Shown here in pieces: positions 7,167-15,730 of a stretch of 64,000 nt of DNA. Numbering within the stretch: the stretch's first letter is position 1; every line of letters begins with the position of its first letter. Origin of the DNA: UBA11524 sp051886675 (GTDB lineage Bacteria; Bacillota; Clostridia; Christensenellales; Aristaeellaceae). The notes below the pieces were generated by a model that was given only the letters and a program-made list of their open reading frames with translations, made no database searches and was not told the DNA's origin. Location of the stretch: contig JBJEYH010000350.1 in NCBI GenBank assembly GCA_051886675.1, forward strand, positions 1-64,000, written 5' to 3'. A program made the translations under genes and the position numbers.

Positions 7167-7826
7167 ATGAGAAATTATGATCGTGTTCATCCGAGAAAGC
7201 CCGAAGGCATCGAGAACAGAAAGGCCTATATCGTGGGCGGCGGCATTGCCGGCCTGTCTGCCGCCGCGTTCCTGGTGCGCGACGCCCAGATGCCCGGCAG
7301 GAACATCACCGTCTATGACCAGCTGCCCGTTTTTGGCGGCTCCATGGATGCCTGCGGCAATGCCGGGACGGGCTATATCTCCCGGGGTGAGCGCGAGCTG
7401 GAGCCTTACATGGAATGCCTGTGGGATCTGTTCAGCACCATTCCCTCCCTGTACGAGGAAGGCCGCACGGTGCTGGATGAAACCCGTGAGTGCAACCAGC
7501 AGCTGGAGATCAATTCCTGTCACCGGCTTTGGGAAAAGGGCTTCGTTCCGCATGACGAGTCCGACATGGGCCTTTCCCCCGCGGTGCAGGAGCAGATGGT
7601 CAAGATGATGCTCACGCCCGAGGAGAATCTGGAGAACATTTCCATTGATCAGTGGTTCAGCAAGGACTTCTTCGAGAGCAACCTGTGGTACTACTGGGCC
7701 TCCATGCTGGCCTTCCAGCCCTACGAGAGCCTGATTGAGATGCGCCGCTACGCCGTGCGCTTCATGCACCAGCTGCACCTGATCAAGTCCCTGAAGCAGA
7801 TCCTGCGCACGAAGTATGACCAGTAG
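7167..7826 (+). pseudogene. oleate hydratase (MCRA family), truncated to the N-terminal third
   Basis: ATG 7167 follows GGAAAGGAG. The 219 codons match the start of the myosin-cross-reactive-antigen family: the FAD-binding GGGIAGLSAAAFL near residue 27, then YDQLPVFGGSMDACGN and the region ending LIKSLKQILRTKY. Family members are about 570-600 residues and add water across the cis-9 bond of unsaturated fatty acids. Here the frame ends at 7824-7826 exactly where minus-strand RHS sequence begins, so a rearrangement has removed about two thirds of the gene, including most of the catalytic and C-terminal domains. It is very unlikely to be active. Confidence 0.8.
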
Positions 7827-8353
7827 CTGATGCCAACACCGTTGACAGCTGTCAGCTTGTCCTTCCAGTTGCTGTCTCCGTAGGTGTAGGAGTAGAATGC
7901 CAGAATTGTGCCAACCGCACCGGTGGTGTAGGCATACATGGACTTGGTCAGCATATTGCCGCCCAGGTCGTAGGTGTACACCCAGGTGGAACCGCCAGAG
8001 CCACCCACAGGATCCGTAGGATCGTTCACACGGGTCAGCTGGCCCAGCAGGTCATACACATAGGTGATGGTGTGCGTACCGTCGCTGACGCTGGCAACCC
8101 GCTTGAAACCGTCACAGGCATTGACTGCCTTGCCGCCGTTGCCGCAGGTCATGCTTGCCACCGTACCATTCGCGCTGCAGGCAGTGGTGGACAGGGCCTG
8201 CGTACCTGCCAGCGCGGTCGCGGGACGGCCAACTGCATCATAATACCCTGTCCGGGCACTGATACTCAGGGCAGCGCGCGTTTCCTCCGTGCCCATGATG
8301 TCAGGAATGCCTGTGAGGATGAGACGGCAGGCCTCTTTGCCTGACTTCTTCAT
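7827..8353 (-). pseudogene. RHS/YD-repeat protein fragment
   Basis: Minus-strand frame with YD-repeat features: RTGYYDAVGRPATAL, DGTHTITYVYDLLGQLTRV, TYDLGGNMLTKS and YTYGDSNWKDKLTAVNGVGI, the last being the classical RHS core ending before the DPIGN motif. The beginning (MKKSGKEACRLILTG) is unlike an RHS start, and the end is cut at the oleate hydratase junction. It is therefore an internal piece of a large polymorphic-toxin or wall-associated RHS protein. Confidence 0.65.
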
Positions 8354-8607
8354 GAGAAGCTCTCTTTCTGCGGCATGTACAGATTGGTGACAGGCAAGGG
8401 ACAGGCATCAGGCTGCGTGCGCCGCTCCGGCTGTGCTGCCTCGGCCGCCCTGCTTGCCGCTCCCGCCATGCGGAGTTCTGCCCCGTGCATGCCGCCTGTT
8501 TGTGAAGGTGCAGCGCAAGGCCGGTATGGATGAAACTGACCGAAATACTGTTCAGGATGATCCGATCCCGGCTGGAAGGATCCTTGCAGAAGTGATATAC
8601 TAATCAT
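8354..8607. other. no gene seen
   Basis: GC-rich bases between the RHS remnant and the GyrI-like gene. I see no supported gene. A TATACT box at 8596-8601 may be the -10 of the downstream gene, without a good -35. Confidence 0.4.
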
Positions 8608-8624
8608 AAGGAGGAGAATATGAC

Positions 8625-9257
8625 ATGGCTTTTGATTTCAAGAAAGAGTATAAAGCGTATTACATGCCCAGGAACACCCCGGAAATCATCACGGTGCCAA
8701 GGATGAATTACGTCGCTGTCAGAGGAAAGGGCGACCCCAACGAAGAAGGCGGAGCCTATCAGCAGGCAGTCGGTGTTCTGTATGCCGTGGCCTATACGCT
8801 GAAAATGAGCTACAAGACCGATTACAAAATCGAGGGCTTTTTCGAGTACGTAGTACCGCCGCTCGAGGGCTTTTGGTGGCAGGATCATACTTGCGGAGTG
8901 GATTATGGCGATAAGTCCTCTTTCAACTGGATTTCCGTCATTCGTTTGCCTGACTTTGTTTCCAGGGAAGATTTTGAATGGGCAGTGGCAGCGGCGACCA
9001 AAAAGAAAAAGCTTGACTGTTCATCGGCGGAGCTTATTACCGTTGAGGAGGGACTGTGCGTGCAGGTCATGCACCATGGGCCCTTTGATGATGAACCGGC
9101 AACGGTTGCGCTGATGGACGATTTTATTCATGCAAACGGGTATGAAAATGATCTGACCGATCGACGGCTGCATCACGAGATATATATGTCCGATGCAAGA
9201 AAGGTTGCCCCTGAAAACTGGAAGACCGTAATCAGGCACCCGATTAAAAGGGTATGA
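8625..9257 (+). CDS. GyrI-like small-molecule-binding domain protein
   Basis: 210 residues from ATG 8625 behind AAGGAGGAG. The start (DFKKEYKAYYMPRNTPEIITVPRMNYVAVRGKGDP) and later FWWQDHTCGVDYG and VMHHGPFDDEPATV followed by HEIYMSDARKVAPENWKTVIRHPI are the hallmarks of the stand-alone GyrI-like/SOUL-fold family in Bacillota. Members bind small hydrophobic cationic molecules, and some act as hydrolases for them. It is cytosolic and complete, without a DNA-binding domain. It has no operon partner; the next downstream sequence is a dead SDR copy. Confidence 0.85.
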   Translation: MAFDFKKEYKAYYMPRNTPEIITVPRMNYVAVRGKGDPNEEGGAYQQAVGVLYAVAYTLKMSYKTDYKIEGFFEYVVPPLEGFWWQDHTCGVDYGDKSSFNWISVIRLPDFVSREDFEWAVAAATKKKKLDCSSAELITVEEGLCVQVMHHGPFDDEPATVALMDDFIHANGYENDLTDRRLHHEIYMSDARKVAPENWKTVIRHPIKRV

Positions 9258-9299
9258 CAAGCGACGGTCTTATCCCGCCATGCGGAACGCGCATAAAGC

Positions 9300-9695
9300 G
9301 TGCGCACAGCCTTCGCAGGAGCGGTCGCCGTCGTCACGGGCGGCGCGCACGGCATCGGGAAGGCGATCGCCGCAGCCTTCCGGGCGGAGGGCGCGGCGTC
9401 GGAGATCATCGACATCGCGCCGGGTGAACAGCATGTCGGGGACATCCGCAAAAGGAGCCGCCGGAAGCCTTGGCCGGCACGCCGACTTCCGGAGCCTGAG
9501 CAAGCTGTTTGCGGCATGCTTCGGCCCCGGCGGCGACATCGCATTTCCTTCTCCAGAGACCGCATGAGCCGGCCGCAGACCGAAAGCCGTAGCGCGGCCG
9601 GCGGTCTTGCGGGGCAGGGGAGGGTCAATGCCATTGCGCCCGGCTGGATCGACAAGGCGTACAGGGCATACGCAGCGCCGCTTGTTCAGCCGGTG
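9300..9695 (+). pseudogene. SDR oxidoreductase, decayed second copy
   Basis: From 9300 the sequence reads MRTAFAGAVAVVTGGAHGIG and IIDIAPGEQHVGDI, almost as in the intact SDR at 4098. It then loses about 150 bases plus the frame, reappears in another frame as SKLFAACFGPGGDI (near 9500) and again as RDRMSRPQTES and RVNAIAPGWIDKAYRAYA (9560-9680). The catalytic Tyr-Lys motif is disrupted and the C-terminus lost. Deletions and frameshifts make it non-functional. Confidence 0.8.
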
Positions 9696-10189
9696 TGGCG
9701 GATTGCTGCCCGGCGTTGCCGAAGAAACGCCCCTGATCAGTCCGGCAGGATGCGAGGACATTTCTTCTTCTGGCATTCTGCCGATCCTTATGATCGAAGG
9801 AAGCGCGAATCCCTGCGGATCAGACGGTTGGCTTCAGGATGCTTTCCCCGGAGCTGGTGCGGCGGGCGGATACCCAGGGACCTGCGGAAGCGTGTGCGCC
9901 AGCTGCGGGCACTCTTCCCCGCGGGGCTGATTCTTCCCCCGGCCATAAGGCCGTCCTGCCCGACATCCCCCCGGCGAACCTTCGCGCTCTGTCCGGGGCG
10001 GCTTGCGAGCAACAGCCGCCATGGCCCGCCGAAAACGGAGGGGCCTGCACCCTGACGACGGGCTGCCGTGCAGGGGCGCTCAGGGGCTCGCATTTGCATT
10101 CGTTTATACAAAGTATTGCAGATAAATCGGGAAACGAGGCGAAAAATCCGTTTCTTTGCGTTTCTATTTGCATTTATTCTGTTTATTAA
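9696..10189. other. no supported gene
   Basis: About 490 GC-rich bases following the dead SDR. Overlapping open frames on both strands have proline/arginine-rich compositions without family motifs. The last 60 bases become AT-rich and lead into the promoter at 10190. Confidence 0.4.
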
Positions 10190-10218
10190 TTGCAATCGGC
10201 TGAAATGTGTGATATGAT
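10190..10218 (+). promoter_or_regulatory. sigma-A-type promoter of the peptide-uptake operon
   Basis: TTGCAA (10190-10195), 17 bases, TATGAT (10213-10218). It lies 54 bases before the start of the substrate-binding protein gene and is preceded by an AT-rich stretch. It is the only good promoter seen ahead of the ten-gene run that ends at 22463. Confidence 0.7.
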
Positions 10219-10271
10219 ACATGCCATCGGGATCAAGCGTCCCAATCATTTGGAAGAGGAGGAACAACATC

Positions 10272-12143
10272 ATGAAGAGAATGATCGCCCTGATGCTCAG
10301 TCTGATGCTGGTGATCTGCACGGCTGCGATGCCCGCTTCCGCGGAAGAGCCCGTTACCTATCGCACGCTGTACTCCGGTGAAATTACTTCCCTGAACTAT
10401 CTGACGACCGCGACGGCCAATGAGTTTGCCGTGGCTGCCAACGTTATCGACACGCTGGTGGAATACGACAAGTACGGCGAGGTTCAGCCCTCCCTGGCGC
10501 TGAGCTGGGAATACGATTCCGCGAACCTGACCTACACCTTCAAGCTCCGTGAGGACGCGGTGTGGGTGAAGGCGGACGGTTCCGAGTACGCGCCCGTGAC
10601 CGCGGAGGACTTCGTGACCGCCGCCAGGTACATCCTGGATGCGAAGAACGCTTCCTCCACCGCGAACATCCTCTACGATGTGATCGCCGGTGCGGAGGAC
10701 TACTACCTGGGTACCAGCACGCCCGAGGAGGGCCAGGAGCCCTATCCGGTCATGGACTTTGAGACCGTCGGCGTGAAGGCGCTGGACACCTACACCCTCC
10801 AGTACACCCTGAAGGAGCCCGTGCCCTACTTCCTCTCCATGCTGACCTACGTCTGCTTCATGCCCGTGAACGCCCAGTTCCTGGAGGAGAAGGGCGATGA
10901 CTTCGGCGTGGCCACCAGCAACGAGAACCTGCTGTACTGCGGCGCCTACTATCTGCAGGAGTTCAAGCCCCAGCAGTCCCGCGTCTACGCCAAGAACGAG
11001 AAGAACTGGGACGCCGGCAACGTCTTCATCGAGCGCATCGAGCAGACCTACAACAAGGAAGCCAGCACCATTTCTCCCGAGCTGTTCAGCCGCGGCGAAT
11101 ATGACAGCGCTGACATCACCTCCACCATCGCCGCCGAATGGCTGAGCGATCCCGAAAAGGCCGACCTGATCCGGCCCGTGCGTCAGAGCGGCTTCTACAC
11201 CTACTTCTGGGCGTTCAACTTCGATCCCAACTTCGACGACGCCTACGAGCCTGAAAACTGGAAGATCGCCGTCAACAACGAGAACTTCCGCCAGTCCATC
11301 TACTGGGGCCTGGATCGTGTGAAGTCCAAGCTGGTCATGGATCCTGACAACCCCGAGGCGCTGCTGTTCAACACGGTGACCCCGCCGGAATTCGTCTCCA
11401 TCAACGGCGTGGACTATACCGAGATGGGCGCTCTGGCTGACATCACCGCCCTGGGCACCGATACCTTCAACACGGAAAAGGCGCTGGCCTACAAGGCGGC
11501 TGCGGTGGAAGAGCTGACGGCTGCCGGCGCGACCCTGCCCATCAAGATCCTGATGCCCTACAATCCCTCCAGCTCCTCCTGGGCTGAGGAATGCGTCGTC
11601 GTCGAGCAGCAGCTGGAAGAGCTGCTGGGCACGGATTACATCGACATCATCGTCGAGGCCGGCCCCTCCTCCGGCTTCCTGAAGGAAGTCCGCCGCTCCG
11701 GCAAGTACGCGCTGATGAAGTGCAACTGGGGTCCCGACTACGCCGATCCCAACACCTACACCGATCCCTTCTACGAGGGCACCTACAACTGGCCCGAGCT
11801 GGCCACTGAATACCTGGATGAGGACGGTGTGAACGAATACTACAAGCTGGTGGATGCTGCCCGCGCCATCACCGACGATCTGCAGGCCCGCTATGACGCC
11901 TACACGGTGGCCGAGGCGTTCCTGATTGAGAACGCGATCATCATCCCCTACGGCTACGACAACGGCGGCTACACCGCCTCCCGCCTGAATCCCTTCGAGT
12001 CCCAGTTCGCGCCCTTCGGCATCTCCAATGACCGCTACAAGGGTCAGAAGCTGCTGGACAAGCCCATGAGCACCGACGAATACTGGGATGCTTACGATAC
12101 CTGGCTGGAAGAGCGCGCCAAGCTCGCCGAGGCGGCTGAGTAA
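10272..12143 (+). CDS. oppA: oligopeptide ABC transporter, substrate-binding protein (SBP_bac_5)
   Basis: 623 residues from ATG 10272 (AGGAGG at 10257-10262). Residues 1-22 are a signal peptide ending in ASA before EEPV. The only cysteine near there follows LVI, which is not a proper lipobox, so the protein may be secreted or anchored another way, which is odd for a Gram-positive binding protein. The body is family 5: LVEYDKYGEVQPSLALSWEY, the SGFYTYFWAFNFDPNF stretch, NENFRQSIYWGLDR and the C-terminal YADPNTYTDPFYEG lobe. It would capture peptides outside the membrane for the permeases encoded next. A strong hairpin follows the gene. Confidence 0.9.
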   Translation: MKRMIALMLSLMLVICTAAMPASAEEPVTYRTLYSGEITSLNYLTTATANEFAVAANVIDTLVEYDKYGEVQPSLALSWEYDSANLTYTFKLREDAVWVKADGSEYAPVTAEDFVTAARYILDAKNASSTANILYDVIAGAEDYYLGTSTPEEGQEPYPVMDFETVGVKALDTYTLQYTLKEPVPYFLSMLTYVCFMPVNAQFLEEKGDDFGVATSNENLLYCGAYYLQEFKPQQSRVYAKNEKNWDAGNVFIERIEQTYNKEASTISPELFSRGEYDSADITSTIAAEWLSDPEKADLIRPVRQSGFYTYFWAFNFDPNFDDAYEPENWKIAVNNENFRQSIYWGLDRVKSKLVMDPDNPEALLFNTVTPPEFVSINGVDYTEMGALADITALGTDTFNTEKALAYKAAAVEELTAAGATLPIKILMPYNPSSSSWAEECVVVEQQLEELLGTDYIDIIVEAGPSSGFLKEVRRSGKYALMKCNWGPDYADPNTYTDPFYEGTYNWPELATEYLDEDGVNEYYKLVDAARAITDDLQARYDAYTVAEAFLIENAIIIPYGYDNGGYTASRLNPFESQFAPFGISNDRYKGQKLLDKPMSTDEYWDAYDTWLEERAKLAEAAE

Positions 12144-12181
12144 GCGCAGCGGGAATCAATAACAGGTTCATGGAATGCTCT

Positions 12182-12211
12182 GCCCGGGCGGCGTGTTCGC
12201 GCCGTCCGGGC
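12182..12211 (+). promoter_or_regulatory. intra-operon hairpin
   Basis: GCCCGGGCGGCG pairs with CGCCGTCCGGGC around a 6-base loop, with no T-run. Such stems between a binding-protein gene and its permease genes commonly protect the upstream mRNA and keep permease expression lower. Confidence 0.65.
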
Positions 12212-12308
12212 TCTCGGTATTATTAAGGATATTCCACAATTTGGTTCTGATGGTTGTCCGCATGCCCGAAAGAGGGCTTGTATCGCCCATGAAGGTTGTG
12301 AAAAGTCT

Positions 12309-13250
12309 ATGCTGAAATACTCCCTGAAACGTCTCGCTTCGTCGCTGATCACACTGTGCATCATCATCACAGTGGTTTTTGTGCTGCTAAGACAGATGCC
12401 CATCGAAGGCTATTTCGACAACTTCGAGAAGGCGGATGCAGCGACCATCAATGCCAAGCTGGAGCAGCTGGGTCTGAACGATCCGATCCCTGTGCAGCTT
12501 TGGAACTTTTTTGTTGATCTTTTCCATGGGGATCTGGGCACCTCGGCCCGATACAGCGCAGGCGCCTCCATTTCGGAGATCATCGCCAGGAAGGCCCCCA
12601 TCTCCATCAAGCTGGGCGTGATGTCCATGGCGCTGTCGCTGCTGATGGGCATTCCGCTGGGCACAGCCATGGCGCGCAGCAAGGGCAAATTCTGGGATCG
12701 CATCGGCACGGTGTACATCGTGCTGATCAACGCCGTGCCCGCGGCGGTGTATTACATCTTTATCCAGATGTACGGCACCAGCGCGCTCTCGATTCCCATG
12801 CTGTTCGATGAGAACAACCTGGCCACCTGGATTCTGCCCGTGTTCTCCATGTCCCTGGGCAGCACCGCGTCCTATGCGATGTGGCTGCGCCGCTACATGG
12901 TGGACGAAATGAACAAGGATTACGTCCGTCTGGCCCGCGCAAAGGGCGTGGCGGAAAAGAAGATCATGATGCGGCACGTGTTCCGCAACGCGTTTGTGCC
13001 GATGATCCAGTATATCCCGACCTCCCTTCTGTATACAATCAGCGGCTCGATCTACATCGAGTCCCTGTATTCCATTCCCGGCATGGGCGGATTGCTGGTG
13101 GACGTCATCGGCCGCCAGGATAACCCCATGGTGCAGGCCATCGTGATGCTGTACAGCTGCATCGGCATTGTGGGTCTGCTCCTTGGCGATCTGCTGATGG
13201 GCATTATCGATCCCCGGATCAGCTTTGTCAAGAAGGAGGGCGCCCGCTGA
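12309..13250 (+). CDS. oppB: oligopeptide ABC transporter permease, OppB/DppB type
   Basis: 313 residues with six predicted membrane helices: N-terminal anchor residues about 10-29, then five from residue 98 onward. The cytoplasmic EAA loop that docks to the ATPases is seen as YVRLARAKGVAEKKIMMRHV, followed by RNAFVP. The gene ends in TGATG, sharing one base with the start of the partner permease. It forms half of the membrane channel of the importer. Confidence 0.9.
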   Translation: MLKYSLKRLASSLITLCIIITVVFVLLRQMPIEGYFDNFEKADAATINAKLEQLGLNDPIPVQLWNFFVDLFHGDLGTSARYSAGASISEIIARKAPISIKLGVMSMALSLLMGIPLGTAMARSKGKFWDRIGTVYIVLINAVPAAVYYIFIQMYGTSALSIPMLFDENNLATWILPVFSMSLGSTASYAMWLRRYMVDEMNKDYVRLARAKGVAEKKIMMRHVFRNAFVPMIQYIPTSLLYTISGSIYIESLYSIPGMGGLLVDVIGRQDNPMVQAIVMLYSCIGIVGLLLGDLLMGIIDPRISFVKKEGAR

Positions 13251-14671
13251 TGTTCAGTATCAAGGATCACAGGAGCGAAAAGCTCGAAAGGGCGCTCACC
13301 GAGCAGCTGGAAAAAGAGCTGAACGAGCCCGAAATCAATGAGGACGAGCTGTTCGTCCTGGCGGATTATGACGAGGCCGCCGCTGAAAAGAGCGGCTATT
13401 CCAACTATTCCTACTGGCAGAGCACCCTGCGGGTGTTCTTCAAGAACAAGGTCGCGGTGTTCCTGCTGATTGTGCTGGTTGCGCTGCTGCTGTTCACGAT
13501 CCTGCAGCCCTATCTGCCGGGGCAGTATCCGGCCAACCTCATCAACAATCACCCGCAGACGGGCAAGCAGCTGTCGAATCTTTCGCCCAGCCTGTCCACG
13601 ACGCTGATGACGGCTCCGGAAGGCACCGTTTTCAACGCCACGCAGCTGGAGGACTACGAGGGCTGGATCGCGGTGGACAACATTCTGGCCAGCCTGAAGG
13701 CCCGTACCGCCTTCACCATCGTGGAATACGGCGAGGAATGGTGCAAGGTCGAATACGAGGGCATGACCGGCTATGTGAAGAACAACTTCCAGACCAAGCT
13801 GAAGCTGCCCGACGATCCGACGGCCGTCCCCTACGAGAGCCGTTCCAATTTCAAGATCGACCTGTACTCCTGCCCCGAGGAATACTCCAACAACGGCAAT
13901 TCGCTGTACGCCGAGGCCGACGCCTTCACCGTGAATGACGACGGCACCGTCACGGCGAACCAGGAGGTCAAGCTGCGCATCCTGCCCAACGAGCATGCCT
14001 TCTGGTTTGGCACGAACAACATCGGCCAGGATCTGTGGGCCCGGGTCTGGAGCGGCACGCGCACCAGCCTGTTCATCGGCTTTGTCGTCGCGCTGGTGGA
14101 GGCGCTGGTGGGCATCCTGATCGGCGTGCTGTGGGGCTACGTCCGCAAGCTGGACCGCCTGCTGACGGAGGTCTACAACGTCATCGACAACATCCCCAAC
14201 ACGATCATCCTGATTCTGATCTCCTACATCATGAAGCCCAGCCTGAAGACGCTGATCTTCGCCATGTGCCTGACCGGGTGGCTGGGGATGGCGCGGTTCA
14301 TCCGCAACCAGATCGTGATCATCCGTGACCGCGATTACAACCTGGCATCCCGGTGCCTGGGCACCAGCACCTGGCGCATCATCGTGAAGAATCTGCTGCC
14401 CTATCTGGTGTCGGTCATCACGCTGCGCATGGCGCTGTCCATTCCCGGGGCCATCGGCAGCGAGGTGTTCATCACCTACATCGGCCTGGGCCTGCCGGTG
14501 GATACCCCCTCCCTGGGCAACCTGATCAACGAGGGCCGCAAGCTGATTACCTCCGCGTCGCTGCGGTATCAGCTGATTTTCCCGGCCATCGTGCTGTCCA
14601 TCGTGACCGTGTCGTTCTATATCATCGGCAATGCGTTCGCGGATGCCGCGGATCCCAAGAATCACATGTAA
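13250..14671 (+). CDS. oppC: oligopeptide ABC transporter permease, OppC type, with extracytoplasmic SH3b-like insert
   Basis: 473 residues, against roughly 290-340 for ordinary OppC proteins. The N-terminus has an acidic cytosolic tail (1-60) and one membrane helix (about 66-86). A long extracytoplasmic segment (about 88-247) follows before the conserved HAFWFGTNNIGQDLWARV and the five-helix permease core with its EAA loop (NLASRCLGTSTWRIIVKNLL). In the insert, residues about 141-182 read like a bacterial SH3 domain: ASLKARTAFTIVEYGEEWCK followed by VEYEGMTGYVK. SH3b domains in Gram-positives usually bind peptidoglycan peptides, so the permease may help collect muropeptides. The gene overlaps oppB by one base and precedes the ATPase genes. 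Confidence 0.85.
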   Translation: MFSIKDHRSEKLERALTEQLEKELNEPEINEDELFVLADYDEAAAEKSGYSNYSYWQSTLRVFFKNKVAVFLLIVLVALLLFTILQPYLPGQYPANLINNHPQTGKQLSNLSPSLSTTLMTAPEGTVFNATQLEDYEGWIAVDNILASLKARTAFTIVEYGEEWCKVEYEGMTGYVKNNFQTKLKLPDDPTAVPYESRSNFKIDLYSCPEEYSNNGNSLYAEADAFTVNDDGTVTANQEVKLRILPNEHAFWFGTNNIGQDLWARVWSGTRTSLFIGFVVALVEALVGILIGVLWGYVRKLDRLLTEVYNVIDNIPNTIILILISYIMKPSLKTLIFAMCLTGWLGMARFIRNQIVIIRDRDYNLASRCLGTSTWRIIVKNLLPYLVSVITLRMALSIPGAIGSEVFITYIGLGLPVDTPSLGNLINEGRKLITSASLRYQLIFPAIVLSIVTVSFYIIGNAFADAADPKNHM

Positions 14672-14686
14672 GGAGGCTGAACGAAC

Positions 14687-15730
14687 GTGGAACAGGAAAC
14701 CATTCTTTCGGTGCGCGACCTCGACGTGAAGTTCAACCTTCGCGGGCGCAGGCTCCATGCCATCCGCGGCGTTTCCCTCGACCTGTACAAGGGCGAAAGC
14801 CTGGCCATCGTCGGCGAATCCGGCTCGGGCAAGTCGGTGTTTGTGAAGACCTTCATGGGCCTGCTGGACGCCAACGGCTGGATCGACAGCGGCTCCATCC
14901 TCTACAAGGGGGAGGATCTGACCCAGTACAAAACCGAGAAGCAGTGGCTGAAGGTGCGCGGCAAGGAGATCGCCATGGTGCTGCAGGATCCCATGACGAG
15001 CCTGAACCCGCTGAAAACCATCGGCGCGCAGATCATCGAGGCGATCGAGCTGCATCAGGGGCTGCGGGGCGCGGCGGCCCGCAAGGAGATGCTGTCCATC
15101 CTGACGGACGTGGGCATCTCGGAGCCTGAGCGCCGCAGCAAGCAGTATCCCCATGAGTTTTCCGGCGGCATGCGCCAGCGGGTGGTCATCGCCATTGCCG
15201 TTGCCTGCCGTCCGAAGATCCTGATCTGCGACGAGCCGACCACCGCGCTGGACGTGACCATTCAGGCGCAGATTCTCCGCCTGATCCGCAGCCTGCGCGA
15301 GAAGTATCAGCTGACGACGGTCTATATCACCCATGACCTGGGCGTGGTGGCCAACGTGGCGGATCGCATCGCGGTCATGTACGCGGGCGACATTGTGGAG
15401 ATCGGCCTGTGCGAGGAGGTCTTCTATCAGCCCAAGCACCCCTACACCTGGGCGCTGCTGTCCTCGCTCCCGCAGATGGGCGTCAAGGGCGAGCCGCTGT
15501 ATTCCATCCACGGCACGCCGCCCAATCTGTTCCAGGAGATCAAGGGCGACGCCTTTGCGCCCCGCAACCCCAAGGCGCTGAAGATTGACTTTGAGAAGCG
15601 TCCGCCCTACTTCGACGTATCGCCCACGCACAAGGCCCGCACCTGGCTGCTGGATCCCCGCGCGCCCAGGATTGATCCTCCGGAGGCCGTGATCAAGCTT
15701 GCAACGGAAGGAGTGAAGGGCTATGACTGA
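14687..15730 (+). CDS. oppD: oligopeptide ABC transporter ATP-binding protein, OppD type
   Basis: 347 residues starting at GTG 14687 with AAGGAGG upstream. Walker A GESGSGKS, the ABC signature FSGGMRQRVVIAIAVA, Walker B ILICDEPTTALDV and the H-loop THDLGVVA are all intact. The C-terminal oligopeptide-transporter extension (KHPYTWALLSSLP and the following cysteine-poor tail) marks it as OppD/DppD. It energises import together with the next gene, whose start overlaps this stop by eight bases (ATGACTGA). Confidence 0.92.
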   Translation: MEQETILSVRDLDVKFNLRGRRLHAIRGVSLDLYKGESLAIVGESGSGKSVFVKTFMGLLDANGWIDSGSILYKGEDLTQYKTEKQWLKVRGKEIAMVLQDPMTSLNPLKTIGAQIIEAIELHQGLRGAAARKEMLSILTDVGISEPERRSKQYPHEFSGGMRQRVVIAIAVACRPKILICDEPTTALDVTIQAQILRLIRSLREKYQLTTVYITHDLGVVANVADRIAVMYAGDIVEIGLCEEVFYQPKHPYTWALLSSLPQMGVKGEPLYSIHGTPPNLFQEIKGDAFAPRNPKALKIDFEKRPPYFDVSPTHKARTWLLDPRAPRIDPPEAVIKLATEGVKGYD

